Counted from the first letter of the stretch, positions 33,194 through 41,178 are shown. The stretch is 54,218 bases of DNA from Pseudomonadota bacterium (GCA_009778425.1 WRJU01000253.1:1-54218), one strand, 5' to 3'. A program made the numbers and translations. Notes: generated from the letters alone by a model not told the origin.

Positions 33194-33550
33194 TCAGGGC
33201 GGGTATGTCCTCTTCCAGCCAGGGCCTCGCCACAGTTCCCAGATTCTTTCAAAATCTTCTCTGTAACCCCATGTATTGGGATAGTAGCGGCTGCGGCGAA
33301 TGAAGCTAAAAACCGTCACCATCGCAGTTGCCAACGTATCATCCACGCCCCAAAGGTCGACAAGGTCGAAGCCGCCGTTTTGATCGCCGTTCCACCATGC
33401 GAGAAGAAAATCGGCGCATTTGCGGGATTGACCCGTATCGTGTTTGGCGCATTCGATCAACAACGCGATTGCACCCCGTTCCTGATCTGTTGGAAACATC
33501 GCTTCTACCTTTGCGCGGAGAGGGCTGGCGACGCGCTTCTCTGTATCCAT
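33194..33550 (-). CDS. DUF7673-like ICE protein
   Basis: A 118-residue soluble protein. The pattern ALLIECAKHDTGQSRKCADFLL, cited here in part, with AWWN, GGFDLVDLWGVD and YPNTWGYREDFE fits small ICE/plasmid proteins now named DUF7673. The ATG at 33550 has AAGGAG eight bases upstream; the longer frame would read through the leader. It has its own terminator and a strong upstream hairpin. Function unknown. Confidence 0.7.
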   Translation of the reverse strand: MDTEKRVASPLRAKVEAMFPTDQERGAIALLIECAKHDTGQSRKCADFLLAWWNGDQNGGFDLVDLWGVDDTLATAMVTVFSFIRRSRYYPNTWGYREDFERIWELWRGPGWKRTYPP

Positions 33551-33881
33551 AATAGTTACTCCTTGGCTGATTCCTGCTTGGCAGAATCCAGAAAATGCCG
33601 AGGCTTCCAACCCGCCGGGCTGAAACCCCGGCGGGTTGGAAAAAACGCATCAAGCGTGCGCCTAGCCTTTGCGCGCGCCGTCCGTGGTCGAGCCGATGCC
33701 TACGGAGCGGTGTTTCGGCCACACGGGGAGTCCCCGCGCCGCAACCTGGTTAGCCGAAAAGTTGCTGTTGGTTCAGTGGGCGAGGATGGAGCGGCTTTGT
33801 GTGGCTGTCAGCAATCAATCGGAAACATGCTTCAGCCGTATTCGGGCGCTGTGAAGGGTTGGGCCATCAATCTGTCTGAGG
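33551..33881. other. Intergenic region with a 13-base-pair hairpin
   Basis: These 331 bases lie between the DUF3158-like and DUF7673-like genes. They contain a perfect stem CCAACCCGCCGGG / CCCGGCGGGTTGG (33607-33639, loop of seven) and a weaker hairpin near 33645-33665. Open frames on both strands are short or overlap the stem, and none has a good ribosome-binding site. In related elements an ssb gene usually occurs near here; no trace of it could be read. Confidence 0.6.
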
Positions 33882-34460
33882 TCATTTGGCGCAGCCTTGC
33901 GCACCTGAATCCCCGTCTGGTTGGGCGGTGCCGATCCACGCGCCCAACTGGATGCGGCGCAAGTAAAGGCTTTCGGCTTTTGCCATCTTGGCCGCTGCGT
34001 TCAAGGCAAGTGTGGCGATCTGGTTCGTGGCACGCATTTGCATGTTGAAGGCGATGCGTTGCATCTCCATCAGGTACAGATCAAGGGCGAAGACGGATGG
34101 TGTCCTGTGCGAGCCTATCGTCCGCTCGAAAAGCGTCTCGTTCATCACCGTCCAGTTGCGCTTGCGCCAGCGCAGGTACACCGTGCCCGCCCTGGTCGTG
34201 TGCGGGACGAGTTCCACGTCGAGGCACTGGAGTGCGCTCGCCTGCATCCTCCCGATCAGCTTGGGCAGCAGGCATTGCGCAAGCGCCTCGTTCAGCCCCC
34301 GGCTCTCGTTGGCCCATTCTTCCATCCCCTTACCATTAAAAGGCTTTAAAAGGCCATTTAGAGAACGCGCGTTCTCGATCATCGAAAATTCACAGATGCG
34401 CAGGGGCTCGAAGTGCAAACCCTGCGGCAGCCGATGCCCACTGAAGTCCATACGCATCAT
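33882..34460 (-). CDS. DUF3158 family ICE protein
   Basis: A 192-residue soluble protein. LLKPFNGKGMEEWANESRGL and LYLMEMQRIAFNMQM, each cited in part, match the DUF3158 family found next to TIGR03761. Its two-methionine start overlaps the TIGR03761 stop by four bases. It is mainly helical. It probably takes part in ICE replication or stabilisation; direct function is unknown. Confidence 0.78.
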   Translation of the reverse strand: MMRMDFSGHRLPQGLHFEPLRICEFSMIENARSLNGLLKPFNGKGMEEWANESRGLNEALAQCLLPKLIGRMQASALQCLDVELVPHTTRAGTVYLRWRKRNWTVMNETLFERTIGSHRTPSVFALDLYLMEMQRIAFNMQMRATNQIATLALNAAAKMAKAESLYLRRIQLGAWIGTAQPDGDSGAQGCAK

Positions 34461-35341
34461 GCAGGCTCGTCCTGATCCAGCGCATCTTCACGCAGTACGT
34501 CTTCCAGGCTGACGAACTCATCCGGGCTCGGCATCTCATCGGCGTTGTTCACGAAGTCCATGTCGTTCAACATCGCCTGATCGTCCTTGGCGGATTCGCT
34601 CTCGTCCCTGGCAAGCAGTTCCTCAAATGTCTGGCTTCTTGCCGCAGTTTTCCTCTCAGGCATGGCCCGCCAGGTATGGGGCGCAAATTTGGCGCGCGCC
34701 CTTCCCTCAATCACGCCCTGCGGTATTTCCTCGTACCGCGCCAGAGCCCGCCGGGCATTGGCGTTCATCTCCCGGAAATCTTTGCGGGCGACGCCGGTGA
34801 AGCGGTACCTTTGCGCGTAATAGAACAAGCCCCGGACGGCGCGCGCCGCAAAACGCCCCCATTCAGAGCGTTCAGACGTGTCGATCATTGCCAGCAGGCT
34901 TGCCTTCTCCAACTCTTTGGCGAGCCGGTCAAAGGCGATCAACTGGTACAGCCCCGCGAAGCCAAGGGCCGTGTCGACGAAGATGGGCGTGCGAAACGGC
35001 GCGTGGTTCTTGAACTCGATCACCTTCAACTCGGGGGGCAGTTGCACAAGGCGCTCTTTGACCTGCGCCAGGACATGGTTGAGGCTTTGTTGGGACAGGT
35101 CAATCCTGTTTTCCAGGCACATCAGCCACCAGTCGGCGTAGGGGTCATCGGCCTTTGCCGCGCGCACGATCCGGTGTACAGCAGTGAAATAGCCGTCGAT
35201 GCCGATAATGGAACGCAACTCGGTGAAAGGGTCGTAGGGGCGGCCACGCCAGAGTTTTGCGGCATGGGGCGACTCCAGCACCAGTTCGACCTCGGCCTCA
35301 AAGTCACCCATGTTGTAGCTGAATCTGTTGGTACTTGTCAT
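34457..35341 (-). CDS. ICE protein, TIGR03761 (PFL_4669) family
   Basis: A 294-residue protein matching TIGR03761, with PYADWWLMCLE, FVDTALGFAGLYQLIAFDR (cited in part), GLFYYAQRYRFTGV and ARRALARYEEIPQGV. The acidic tail ends in DALDQDEPA. The ATG at 35341 was preferred to a more upstream ATG at 35383 because the latter lies inside a palindrome; neither has a good ribosome-binding site, so the start is uncertain. It is translationally coupled to the DUF3158 gene. The function is unknown. Confidence 0.85.
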   Translation of the reverse strand: MTSTNRFSYNMGDFEAEVELVLESPHAAKLWRGRPYDPFTELRSIIGIDGYFTAVHRIVRAAKADDPYADWWLMCLENRIDLSQQSLNHVLAQVKERLVQLPPELKVIEFKNHAPFRTPIFVDTALGFAGLYQLIAFDRLAKELEKASLLAMIDTSERSEWGRFAARAVRGLFYYAQRYRFTGVARKDFREMNANARRALARYEEIPQGVIEGRARAKFAPHTWRAMPERKTAARSQTFEELLARDESESAKDDQAMLNDMDFVNNADEMPSPDEFVSLEDVLREDALDQDEPA

Positions 35342-35350
35342 GATGTCACA

Positions 35351-35396
35351 TGCCCGTGAAATGGAAAAAATGGCCTCAATCATTGAGGCACGGGCA
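35351..35396 (-). promoter_or_regulatory. Nested hairpin leader of the TIGR03761 gene
   Basis: On the minus strand CCUCAAU-G-AUUGAGG (35374-35388) is followed by CCA and six U (35365-35370), a small terminator. It is nested inside TGCCCGTG / CACGGGCA (35351-35358 with 35389-35396), so it may act as a switch before the start codon. Confidence 0.55.
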
Positions 35397-35512
35397 TCGT
35401 GCTGTCAGCATCAAAATGGTATTGCCCTGGTTCCGGTTTGAGCTTTGCCCGGAGGGTGGAACCAAGGCGGTGCGTCGGGCAGGGCGGCACCATCGGGCAA
35501 AACAGGGTAAAT

Positions 35513-35586
35513 TTGATATAAGTTCAGTTTTTTGTTGACCTATATCAATCCTGTTGGCACTGCCAACGAAATTGATATAGATCAAC
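35513..35586. promoter_or_regulatory. 53-bp dyad with TTGATATA repeats
   Basis: A large dyad covers 35534-35586: GTTGACCTATATCAA and TTGATATAGATCAAC (14 of 15 matching) flank the perfect palindrome GTTGGCA-C-TGCCAAC (35553-35567). A third TTGATATA is at 35513. It lies between the replication gene and TIGR03761, a fitting position for an operator, a parS-like site or part of a replication origin. The remaining bases of this 289-base gap hold no gene. Confidence 0.6.
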
Positions 35587-35630
35587 ATTACGACAACGGG
35601 ATGTTGCCTGTTCTCTGAAACCCGCGTCAT

Positions 35631-36824
35631 TCAGGGGTTTCCGTTATTCTGGTGGGGCGGCATGTGCATCATTTCCCGCAGCCTGGAAAAGTACAAACGT
35701 GCCTTTTCGGGTGCCACCACGGGTGCCGGGGGCGGCTGCGGCGGTTGCGCGATCAGCCGTTGCGTATCCGCCGGTTTGCTGCGCGTTGCGTTGAATTCGC
35801 CCCGGATCGCCTTCTGGATGATCCCGAAAAGGTAGTGCGCGGGCCTCCTGATGGCGTCGGTGCGGCAGCGCTCTGCCCACTCATCGAGGATGGCTTGCTG
35901 CAATTCAACCGGAAGTGTCCCGAGTGCTGCCAATGCGCCTTGCTGATGTTTTTCCTGCAAGCGCGTGAAGGCTTGGGGCAACCGTAGAGCCTGCGCGGAT
36001 GCTGCGCTTACCGTGGCAGATGGGGCCTCTACGGAAGAAAGGTTTTGTACAGTACGTATTTTATAAATACTACTACTACGTACTGTACTGTCACCCTCTT
36101 CAAACCGTAGACCCCCATTTTTCGCGGGTTTGCGGGGCACTACGGATTCCGTAGTGTCAAACCGTAGACGGTTTTTTGGGTCTACGGTTTCGTTGTCCTG
36201 TGGATAACTTTCCTGCGCATCGCGCCCTGCCAGCCTTTGCCGGAGCATTTCCAGGCGCGTCGGCAGCCCCTTGGCTTTCAGGGCCGGGTCTTGGGCGATC
36301 TCCTCCAGCACGATCTGGACGACAGTCCCAATCGCCTTGGATTTGCTCGTGAGGGAATGGCCGAGCAGTTCCAGGTAGTTGGGGTCGAGTTCCATCGCTT
36401 CAAAGGGGGTGAGGGGCGAGTCGTGGAGCACATACACGTTGCCCAGGGGGCGGCCAGTTTGCGGGTCTCGGCGGCGGCCCACCAGACTGAGCCAGCGCGT
36501 CAGGCGCAGGACGGTCAAAACTTTGGAGACGGTTTCAGGCGAAGCGAGTGCGCCGGGCGAGGCCGAGAGGTGCTGGCGGAGTTGTTCATACGTGGGAAAT
36601 GCGGTCAAGCCGTCATCGTTCAACAACAACCGGAAAGCCATCCATGCGTTTCGATCCAACGGGGTAAGCCGACGGTCGAGGAGCATGTCAGCCGGGACGC
36701 ACTGCTGGCGGTTTCCGCTAAAAAGGAAGCCATCGCCCCGGATTGCGCGGGCGTGTTCGATTCTCTGGCGCCGGACTTCCTCTGGTGGAGTCTGTGCGGG
36801 GGGCACTTTGCCCGTCTTGCGCAT
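35631..36824 (-). CDS. STY4528 family replication protein
   Basis: A 397-residue protein matching the STY4528 family of SPI-7/PFGI-1-like elements. The N-terminal part (about 45-130) contains PADMLLDRRLTPLDRNAW and looks like a winged-helix DNA-binding domain with PTYEQLRQHL; the C-terminal part has PAHYLFGIIQKAIRGEFN. The segment about 210-270 is low in complexity and is coded by the repeat-rich DNA at 36028-36190. GGGGGG precedes the ATG and the DUF2857 stop lies three bases upstream. It is likely the initiator for element replication. Confidence 0.85.
   Translation of the reverse strand: MRKTGKVPPAQTPPEEVRRQRIEHARAIRGDGFLFSGNRQQCVPADMLLDRRLTPLDRNAWMAFRLLLNDDGLTAFPTYEQLRQHLSASPGALASPETVSKVLTVLRLTRWLSLVGRRRDPQTGRPLGNVYVLHDSPLTPFEAMELDPNYLELLGHSLTSKSKAIGTVVQIVLEEIAQDPALKAKGLPTRLEMLRQRLAGRDAQESYPQDNETVDPKNRLRFDTTESVVPRKPAKNGGLRFEEGDSTVRSSSIYKIRTVQNLSSVEAPSATVSAASAQALRLPQAFTRLQEKHQQGALAALGTLPVELQQAILDEWAERCRTDAIRRPAHYLFGIIQKAIRGEFNATRSKPADTQRLIAQPPQPPPAPVVAPEKARLYFSRLREMMHMPPHQNNGNP
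36028..36190. repeat. Iteron-like CCGTAG repeats and dyads inside the replication gene
   Basis: This part of the replication gene holds five to six CCGTAG/CTACGG motifs (near 36029, 36105, 36141, 36150, 36162, 36182), including perfect inverted copies AAACCGTAGAC (36159-36169) and GTCTACGGTTT (36180-36190), the palindrome ACTACGGATTCCGTAGT (36139-36155), and a 12-base inverted repeat GTACAGTACGTA / TACGTACTGTAC (36047-36058 with 36077-36088) around an AT-rich centre. This is the layout of a replication origin. Confidence 0.6.
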
Positions 36825-36827
36825 GGC

Positions 36828-37181
36828 TTACCCCCCACTGGCAATCCAGCCCTGAATAGCCCTCCACACCACGGACATCGGGATTTTGAGCTTTTCAGAT
36901 GATTCCAGGGCGAACATGCGCTGTTCCAATTCGCAAGTCGTGACAAGCGCAAAGTTGTAGCCTTTCGGCTTTTTGGCCTTAAGCCAATGTTCCCACAGGG
37001 CTGCCTCCTCTTCCCAGGTGAGCCCCTTGGGCCTTCCTTTGCGCGCAGGAAGTTCCAGTTTGGATCGCAGCTCGGCAATCTCCCCGTGTGTCAATCCAAA
37101 CCACTGAGATAATTGCGCGCTGCTTGCTCCCGCCTTCAGCATCCGGTAAATGAGCGCGTTTTCTTCTTCGATCCAGTACAT
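36828..37181 (-). CDS. DUF2857 family protein, short copy
   Basis: A 117-residue protein aligned in full with residues 75-190 of the next gene: shared are RMLKAGAS/RMLRAGAS, QLSQWFGLTH/QISSWYGISH, LPARKGRPKGLT/LPTRKGRPEGLT, LWEHW, RMFALE and VW..IQ/FQ.W. It carries a helix-turn-helix-like segment near residues 20-45. It lacks the N-terminal 75 residues. It is 3 bases from the replication gene and 3 bases from its paralogue. Likely a DNA-binding accessory protein. Confidence 0.8.
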   Translation of the reverse strand: MYWIEEENALIYRMLKAGASSAQLSQWFGLTHGEIAELRSKLELPARKGRPKGLTWEEEAALWEHWLKAKKPKGYNFALVTTCELEQRMFALESSEKLKIPMSVVWRAIQGWIASGG

Positions 37182-37184
37182 GGC

Positions 37185-37757
37185 CTACACCCCACGGGCC
37201 ATCCAGTCCTGGAAAGCCCCCCAGACCGCTGCCATCGGGATGTCGAGCCTTTCGGCGGTTTCCAAGGCGAACATGCGCAGCTTTTCTGAATCAGTCAGGT
37301 CAAGCGGTTTGTCGTTTTTTCTCGGATTGGTGGCATTGGACCAGTGTTCCCATAATTTTTCCTCTTCGTCCTTGGTAAGTCCTTCTGGCCTACCCTTGCG
37401 TGTGGGAAGCTTCAGGATGTTTCGAAGGGAGCCTACGTCCTGATGCGAAATGCCATACCAAGAAGATATTTGATCGGTGCTCGCGCCCGCCCTCAGCATC
37501 CGGTCAATGAGCGCAGCATCTTCAACAAGCTTGTTCGTTTGGTTCGCGATCCTGATGGCCTTCTCGTTGTCTACGGATGTCGTGACCCATTGAATGTTTG
37601 ATTTCGCCAGCGCCGCTGCCACTTCCGGGCGTTTCAGGGCTTCGATCAGTTCGTCGCAGAAGCCCCGCGCGCGCACTTTGGAATAATGTCCGTTGTGCAG
37701 ATCCTGAAGGGCCTGTCCGACGACGGCACTATTCAGCGTTTGTTGGCTCGTCATCAT
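37185..37757 (-). CDS. DUF2857 family protein
   Basis: A 190-residue protein of the DUF2857 family (STY4526-like), standard between ParB and the replication protein in these elements. The N-terminal 75 residues are helical (ALQDLHNGHYSKVRARGFCDE, cited in part); the rest is the helix-turn-helix-like domain shared with its shorter neighbour. It overlaps the end of parB by 29 bases; a second ATG at 37754 would shorten it by one residue. Confidence 0.82.
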   Translation of the reverse strand: MMTSQQTLNSAVVGQALQDLHNGHYSKVRARGFCDELIEALKRPEVAAALAKSNIQWVTTSVDNEKAIRIANQTNKLVEDAALIDRMLRAGASTDQISSWYGISHQDVGSLRNILKLPTRKGRPEGLTKDEEEKLWEHWSNATNPRKNDKPLDLTDSEKLRMFALETAERLDIPMAAVWGAFQDWMARGV

Positions 37758-39342
37758 CGCAGGCTTTCCTGTCGTGGTAGGAGTCGGCGTAGCTGGCCGT
37801 GTCCTGCAAGGGAGCAGATACGGTGTCCATCAAAAGCCTGATCTGATGGATCAGGTCAATCAGTTTCGAGAACGCCACATCTTCAAGCCGGGGAACGGCC
37901 TGCGGCACGCCGCAAAGCAGCCCGCCAAGATGGGCAAGCGGCCTCGGGTCTGCTGCCCCGGACAAATCGCGCAATAACCACATTGTCATGCACGCTGTCG
38001 TTGTCCAATTCTTCAGTTTTTCTTTTGGTGCTACGCGGACTGCATATCCGGTTCCGTCGTCTGTTTCGTTAATTCGGATCTCAGGCTCGACGGCTTGTGC
38101 AGTTTCTTGTGCGAGTTGAGCGATTTTCTTGCGCAAGGAACGGGCATTTTCCTCCCGCTGCTCAAGGCCACCGGCGGAAGGTTCTGCTTCAACCTCAGTC
38201 TCAATCTCTGAGTACGGATCAAGACCATCCTGTTGCAAGCTCAGGTCGTCGCCGACCTGCTCCCTCAACATCGTCTTGATCGAGTCGACCCGTTTGGTCG
38301 TGGCAGGATGCGCCGGTACACTCCCTTTCCGTGCCGGTAAAGCGGGAATGGCCGGGATAGGGTTTGGCGCAACGGCTGCCGTGGCAGGCAAGGGCGGAGG
38401 GGGAGGCAGGGGGATTTCCACGAATTTGCCAGCCGGGGTATTGAGAAAGTGGGTGCGCAGATGAATCAGGTTTTCTTCGGCCCGCACCATTTCTTCGATG
38501 TCTGCATAGACTCGCCCCAAAATGGGAGCCATCTTGCCGATGATCGTGTCCTCGACCACGTTTTGCGAGAATTCCGCCAGGGGGTACCCGTCAAATTCAG
38601 CCAATTCCTCCCGAAAGAATTCCGCGAAATCAATCGTAGGGTTCGCGGTAGGCGCGAACTCATCCCAGCATCGCTCGCATTCGTTATGGAAAGTGACGAG
38701 CTTGCCAATTCGCTGGCGACCCATCCCCTCAAAAAGCAGGTTCGGAATCGCGGGCAGCAGAATCCGAATCGCATCTCTCATCCGGCTAAGGGCACCTTTA
38801 TCCTGCGCGCAGCCATCCTCCTTGAGGCGCAGCGCGAGTGAATCAAGTGTCATGGGATGGTTGTTGCTTTCTTCGTACAGGCTTTGGAGCTTTTGAATAG
38901 CCAATGCTTTTTCAATAAACAGCAAACTGCTGCGGGCTTCGTTTTCGAGCAGGTGCGATGAAAGTGTCCGTGCTTCGTTGACCCAGGGCGTGTAGAGGCA
39001 GTCAATTTGTTCAAAGCGCCCATCCTGGCATTCCTGCTGAAGTTCTTTGAGGATTTGCAGCCGCGTGTTCCCGCCACGGGCAACGATATAGTGGTCTTCG
39101 TGAGGCCGTCGTGTGACAACCAGGGGTTGCTCAAGGCCGCGCTGCCGGATTGATTCCTTGAGTTCCTCGTAAATTGGGCTTTTTACCCGGCGCGGGTTAT
39201 GTTCAAACGCTCTGATGTCCCGGACGTTGAGCCGCATCGCTTGATCGGCCAAGGGGGCGCTCAACGTTGTAACCTCTGGGCGGGGAGCCGATGGAACCAG
39301 GTTCAGGCGCGCGGCAATCTCGTCGACGGTGAGATTAGCCAT
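37729..39342 (-). CDS. parB: ParB family protein of the ICE
   Basis: A 537-residue ParB-family protein. The ParB nuclease-like domain (about 35-130) has EHNPRRVKSPIYEELKESI, cited in part, then GLEQPLVV and ARGGNTRLQIL, the CTP-binding region. A helix-turn-helix region should follow around 165-215. A proline-rich linker (PLPPPPPLPATAA near 310) joins it to a helical C-terminus. It is about twice as long as chromosomal ParB, normal for ICE homologues. Its start overlaps the small CxxC gene by eight bases. It probably aids partition or maintenance of the excised element. Confidence 0.88.
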   Translation of the reverse strand: MANLTVDEIAARLNLVPSAPRPEVTTLSAPLADQAMRLNVRDIRAFEHNPRRVKSPIYEELKESIRQRGLEQPLVVTRRPHEDHYIVARGGNTRLQILKELQQECQDGRFEQIDCLYTPWVNEARTLSSHLLENEARSSLLFIEKALAIQKLQSLYEESNNHPMTLDSLALRLKEDGCAQDKGALSRMRDAIRILLPAIPNLLFEGMGRQRIGKLVTFHNECERCWDEFAPTANPTIDFAEFFREELAEFDGYPLAEFSQNVVEDTIIGKMAPILGRVYADIEEMVRAEENLIHLRTHFLNTPAGKFVEIPLPPPPPLPATAAVAPNPIPAIPALPARKGSVPAHPATTKRVDSIKTMLREQVGDDLSLQQDGLDPYSEIETEVEAEPSAGGLEQREENARSLRKKIAQLAQETAQAVEPEIRINETDDGTGYAVRVAPKEKLKNWTTTACMTMWLLRDLSGAADPRPLAHLGGLLCGVPQAVPRLEDVAFSKLIDLIHQIRLLMDTVSAPLQDTASYADSYHDRKACDDDEPTNAE

Positions 39343-39538
39343 GATGGCACCTTGCTTCTCTCATCGGGACGAGTTCCCCTTCGCCCTTGAGCCAGGTATA
39401 GATGGTTGGCATCCCCTGCTTGAAAAAAACCCGTTGGCCTGAGCCGTCGCAAAGCAAACGCCAGCCGCACCCCTTCGCAAAGCCGATGAACCGCTGCATC
39501 CGTGCGCTGCATTTCGTGCATTGGGGCGGGCAAGTCAT
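39335..39538 (-). CDS. Small CxxC protein between parA and parB
   Basis: A 67-residue protein with CPPQCTKC at residues 3-10 and later single cysteines (GCGW, LLCDG, RCHHG), consistent with a small zinc-binding protein. Its ATG overlaps the parA stop by four bases, and its stop overlaps the parB start by eight bases, so all three genes are coupled. I know no function for it. Confidence 0.72.
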   Translation of the reverse strand: MTCPPQCTKCSARMQRFIGFAKGCGWRLLCDGSGQRVFFKQGMPTIYTWLKGEGELVPMREARCHHG

Positions 39539-40404
39539 CGGTTGCCTTCCTGCACACGCGCGAAAGGTTTCTTACCCGTGACCCTCTTGAACAGTTCTTG
39601 CCAGTCCTGCCTCGGGAAGAGTTCCAGAACAAGCGACCTGATAATCTCAAGGGCCGAGGGGGTTCGGCGGTTATTCGGTTGCCTGGTTTCAGCCCGGTGC
39701 ACGGGGATGGATTTCGCGGAGGCTTTCTGGAACGCTTCGGAGGCGGGGATGCACGAATCAAGGGCTTCGACTCCGGCATGTTCCATGATGCTGTTGCGCA
39801 CAGCATCCTGGACGACAACAGCATTGCTGGAAATCGGGTGCACGCGGTTGAACAGAACCCGTAGCGGCGCAATGGGGATGCCGAGCCGCTGGTAAGAGGC
39901 GATTCCCGATAGCGCCAGCACCGTGCCGCTTTTGAGTTCCAGCGCTGCCAGCATCTCCGGCATGACTGGCGAGAGCACCAGATCGCTTGCCAGCATTGCC
40001 GTTGCAAGGGTAGCGTTCCGTGCCCCTTGGGTATCGAGCACGATCAGGTCGTAGTGCGCTGTGACGGCTGGGAGCAGGTTGTGCAGCCTCAACCGGCCAT
40101 CGTCAGCATCACGCAGCAATGAATCGAGCCCCCGGCAGCGCTCATCGGCATAGACAACATCGAGCCGTTCAAAACACGTTTGGGAAACGTAGTGCTCCGG
40201 GTTCTGTTCGTTATTCGTAATGAATTCGTAGACGCCCATTGGCGCGACACTGACAAGAGGGTAGTACTGCGTCAGTGTGGCTTGGTAGTCGAGGTCGATA
40301 AGTAGTACGCGCAATCCGGCATCGGCACAGAAACCTCCGATGTTTACGGCTACGGTGGTCTTGCCGACTCCGCCCTTTGTATTGACAATGCTCACGACAG
40401 TCAT
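39535..40404 (-). CDS. parA: ParA family ATPase of the ICE
   Basis: A 289-residue ParA/Soj-type ATPase. The deviant Walker A is KGGVGKTT (10-17), followed by LLIDLDYQ and Walker B LIVLDTQG. It has no N-terminal DNA-binding domain. It overlaps the alpA-like gene by four bases on the upstream side. With ParB it should stabilise the element after excision. Confidence 0.92.
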   Translation of the reverse strand: MTVVSIVNTKGGVGKTTVAVNIGGFCADAGLRVLLIDLDYQATLTQYYPLVSVAPMGVYEFITNNEQNPEHYVSQTCFERLDVVYADERCRGLDSLLRDADDGRLRLHNLLPAVTAHYDLIVLDTQGARNATLATAMLASDLVLSPVMPEMLAALELKSGTVLALSGIASYQRLGIPIAPLRVLFNRVHPISSNAVVVQDAVRNSIMEHAGVEALDSCIPASEAFQKASAKSIPVHRAETRQPNNRRTPSALEIIRSLVLELFPRQDWQELFKRVTGKKPFARVQEGNR

Positions 40405-40736
40405 GTTGACTGTCCTGTGCTTGACGATTCATCACAATCCCGTAGCAGTTTGCGATCCTCGATCCATTTGTCGACTTCGCGGGTGTCCCACCCCTTTCGC
40501 CTGTCCGTCAGGGGGATCGGCCTCGGGAAGCTGCCTTGCCCAATCAGTTCGTAGATGGCAGTGCGTTTCAGGCTGGTGCGCTGTTCAACAGACTCAATGG
40601 CCAATATGCGGGTTTCATCATGCTGACCAAAGCCAAATAACGGCGGCAGGTTTGCACTACATTCGTGCGTTGGTGTCGGCCTGAGTTTTTTCACGATCCG
40701 TTCAATGAGTTCTTCGAGCGTGATGTTGTCATTCAT
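40401..40736 (-). CDS. alpA: AlpA-like regulator
   Basis: A 111-residue protein with a MerR-like helix-turn-helix at about residues 45-95 (ILAIESVEQRTSLKRTAIYE, cited in part; FPRPIPLTDRRKGW; EVDKWIE). This domain is shared with AlpA, which controls excision in P4-like islands. An extra N-terminal helix (1-40) is present. It is the first gene of the parA-parB operon, so its promoter lies in the AT-rich region to the right. It may control both the operon and integrase expression. Confidence 0.85.
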   Translation of the reverse strand: MNDNITLEELIERIVKKLRPTPTHECSANLPPLFGFGQHDETRILAIESVEQRTSLKRTAIYELIGQGSFPRPIPLTDRRKGWDTREVDKWIEDRKLLRDCDESSSTGQST

Positions 40737-40915
40737 GCGAAATTCTCACTTGTTATGCAGCGGACAATTTTCGGATGCCGTGAGTTGACGATGGATCGGC
40801 AGCAGCGTCCAGCGTTTAATCGAAAAGAATGCCTCCCCGATTTTTCTTCTCGGGTATCGGCGCATCGTCATGAATCTATAAATTTTTGAAATATTTTAAT
40901 GTGAACTTTTTCTTA

Positions 40916-41037
40916 TAGCCGTATTTGATTAGCTGGATTTTGCGTTTTCATCATCTTTCTTCAGACAAAATAACCTTCAAATTTAAGTGATTAGGTTGCT
41001 GAAAAGTCGGAACTAATTCACTTTTCAAATACGGCTA
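40916..41037. repeat. 13-base inverted repeat in the alpA control region
   Basis: TAGCCGTATTTGA (40916-40928) and TCAAATACGGCTA (41025-41037) are a perfect inverted repeat, 96 bases apart, in an AT-rich segment. Spaced operators bound by a looping regulator, such as AlpA or ParB, would look like this. Confidence 0.6.
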
Positions 41038-41145
41038 GACGCCTGAAAGAATACGTCTTTTCCTATCAGTTCAAATTTTGAAATTTCGCAGTAAACAGGA
41101 ATATTTTAGCTAAACTTCGCTATGAATAAACAGAAATAAACCAAA

Positions 41146-41178
41146 TGTAAATCAATTTGTAAACCACAATGTAAACCA
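41146..41178. repeat. Three tandem TGTAAACCA repeats
   Basis: TGTAAATCA (41146-41154), TGTAAACCA (41158-41166) and TGTAAACCA (41170-41178) are spaced exactly 12 bases apart. Short helically phased direct repeats near an integrase gene are typical of arm-type sites or excisionase sites. Confidence 0.6.

Noticed and set aside
33143..34048. 301-residue plus-strand frame
   Set aside because: It runs through a terminator, a perfect hairpin and the antisense of DUF3158 and DUF7673-like genes, and shows no family resemblance.
36828..37181. Frameshifted pseudogene of the longer DUF2857 gene
   Set aside because: The short copy has its own start and an intact frame, and differs throughout in sequence, so it is a diverged paralogue, not a broken piece.
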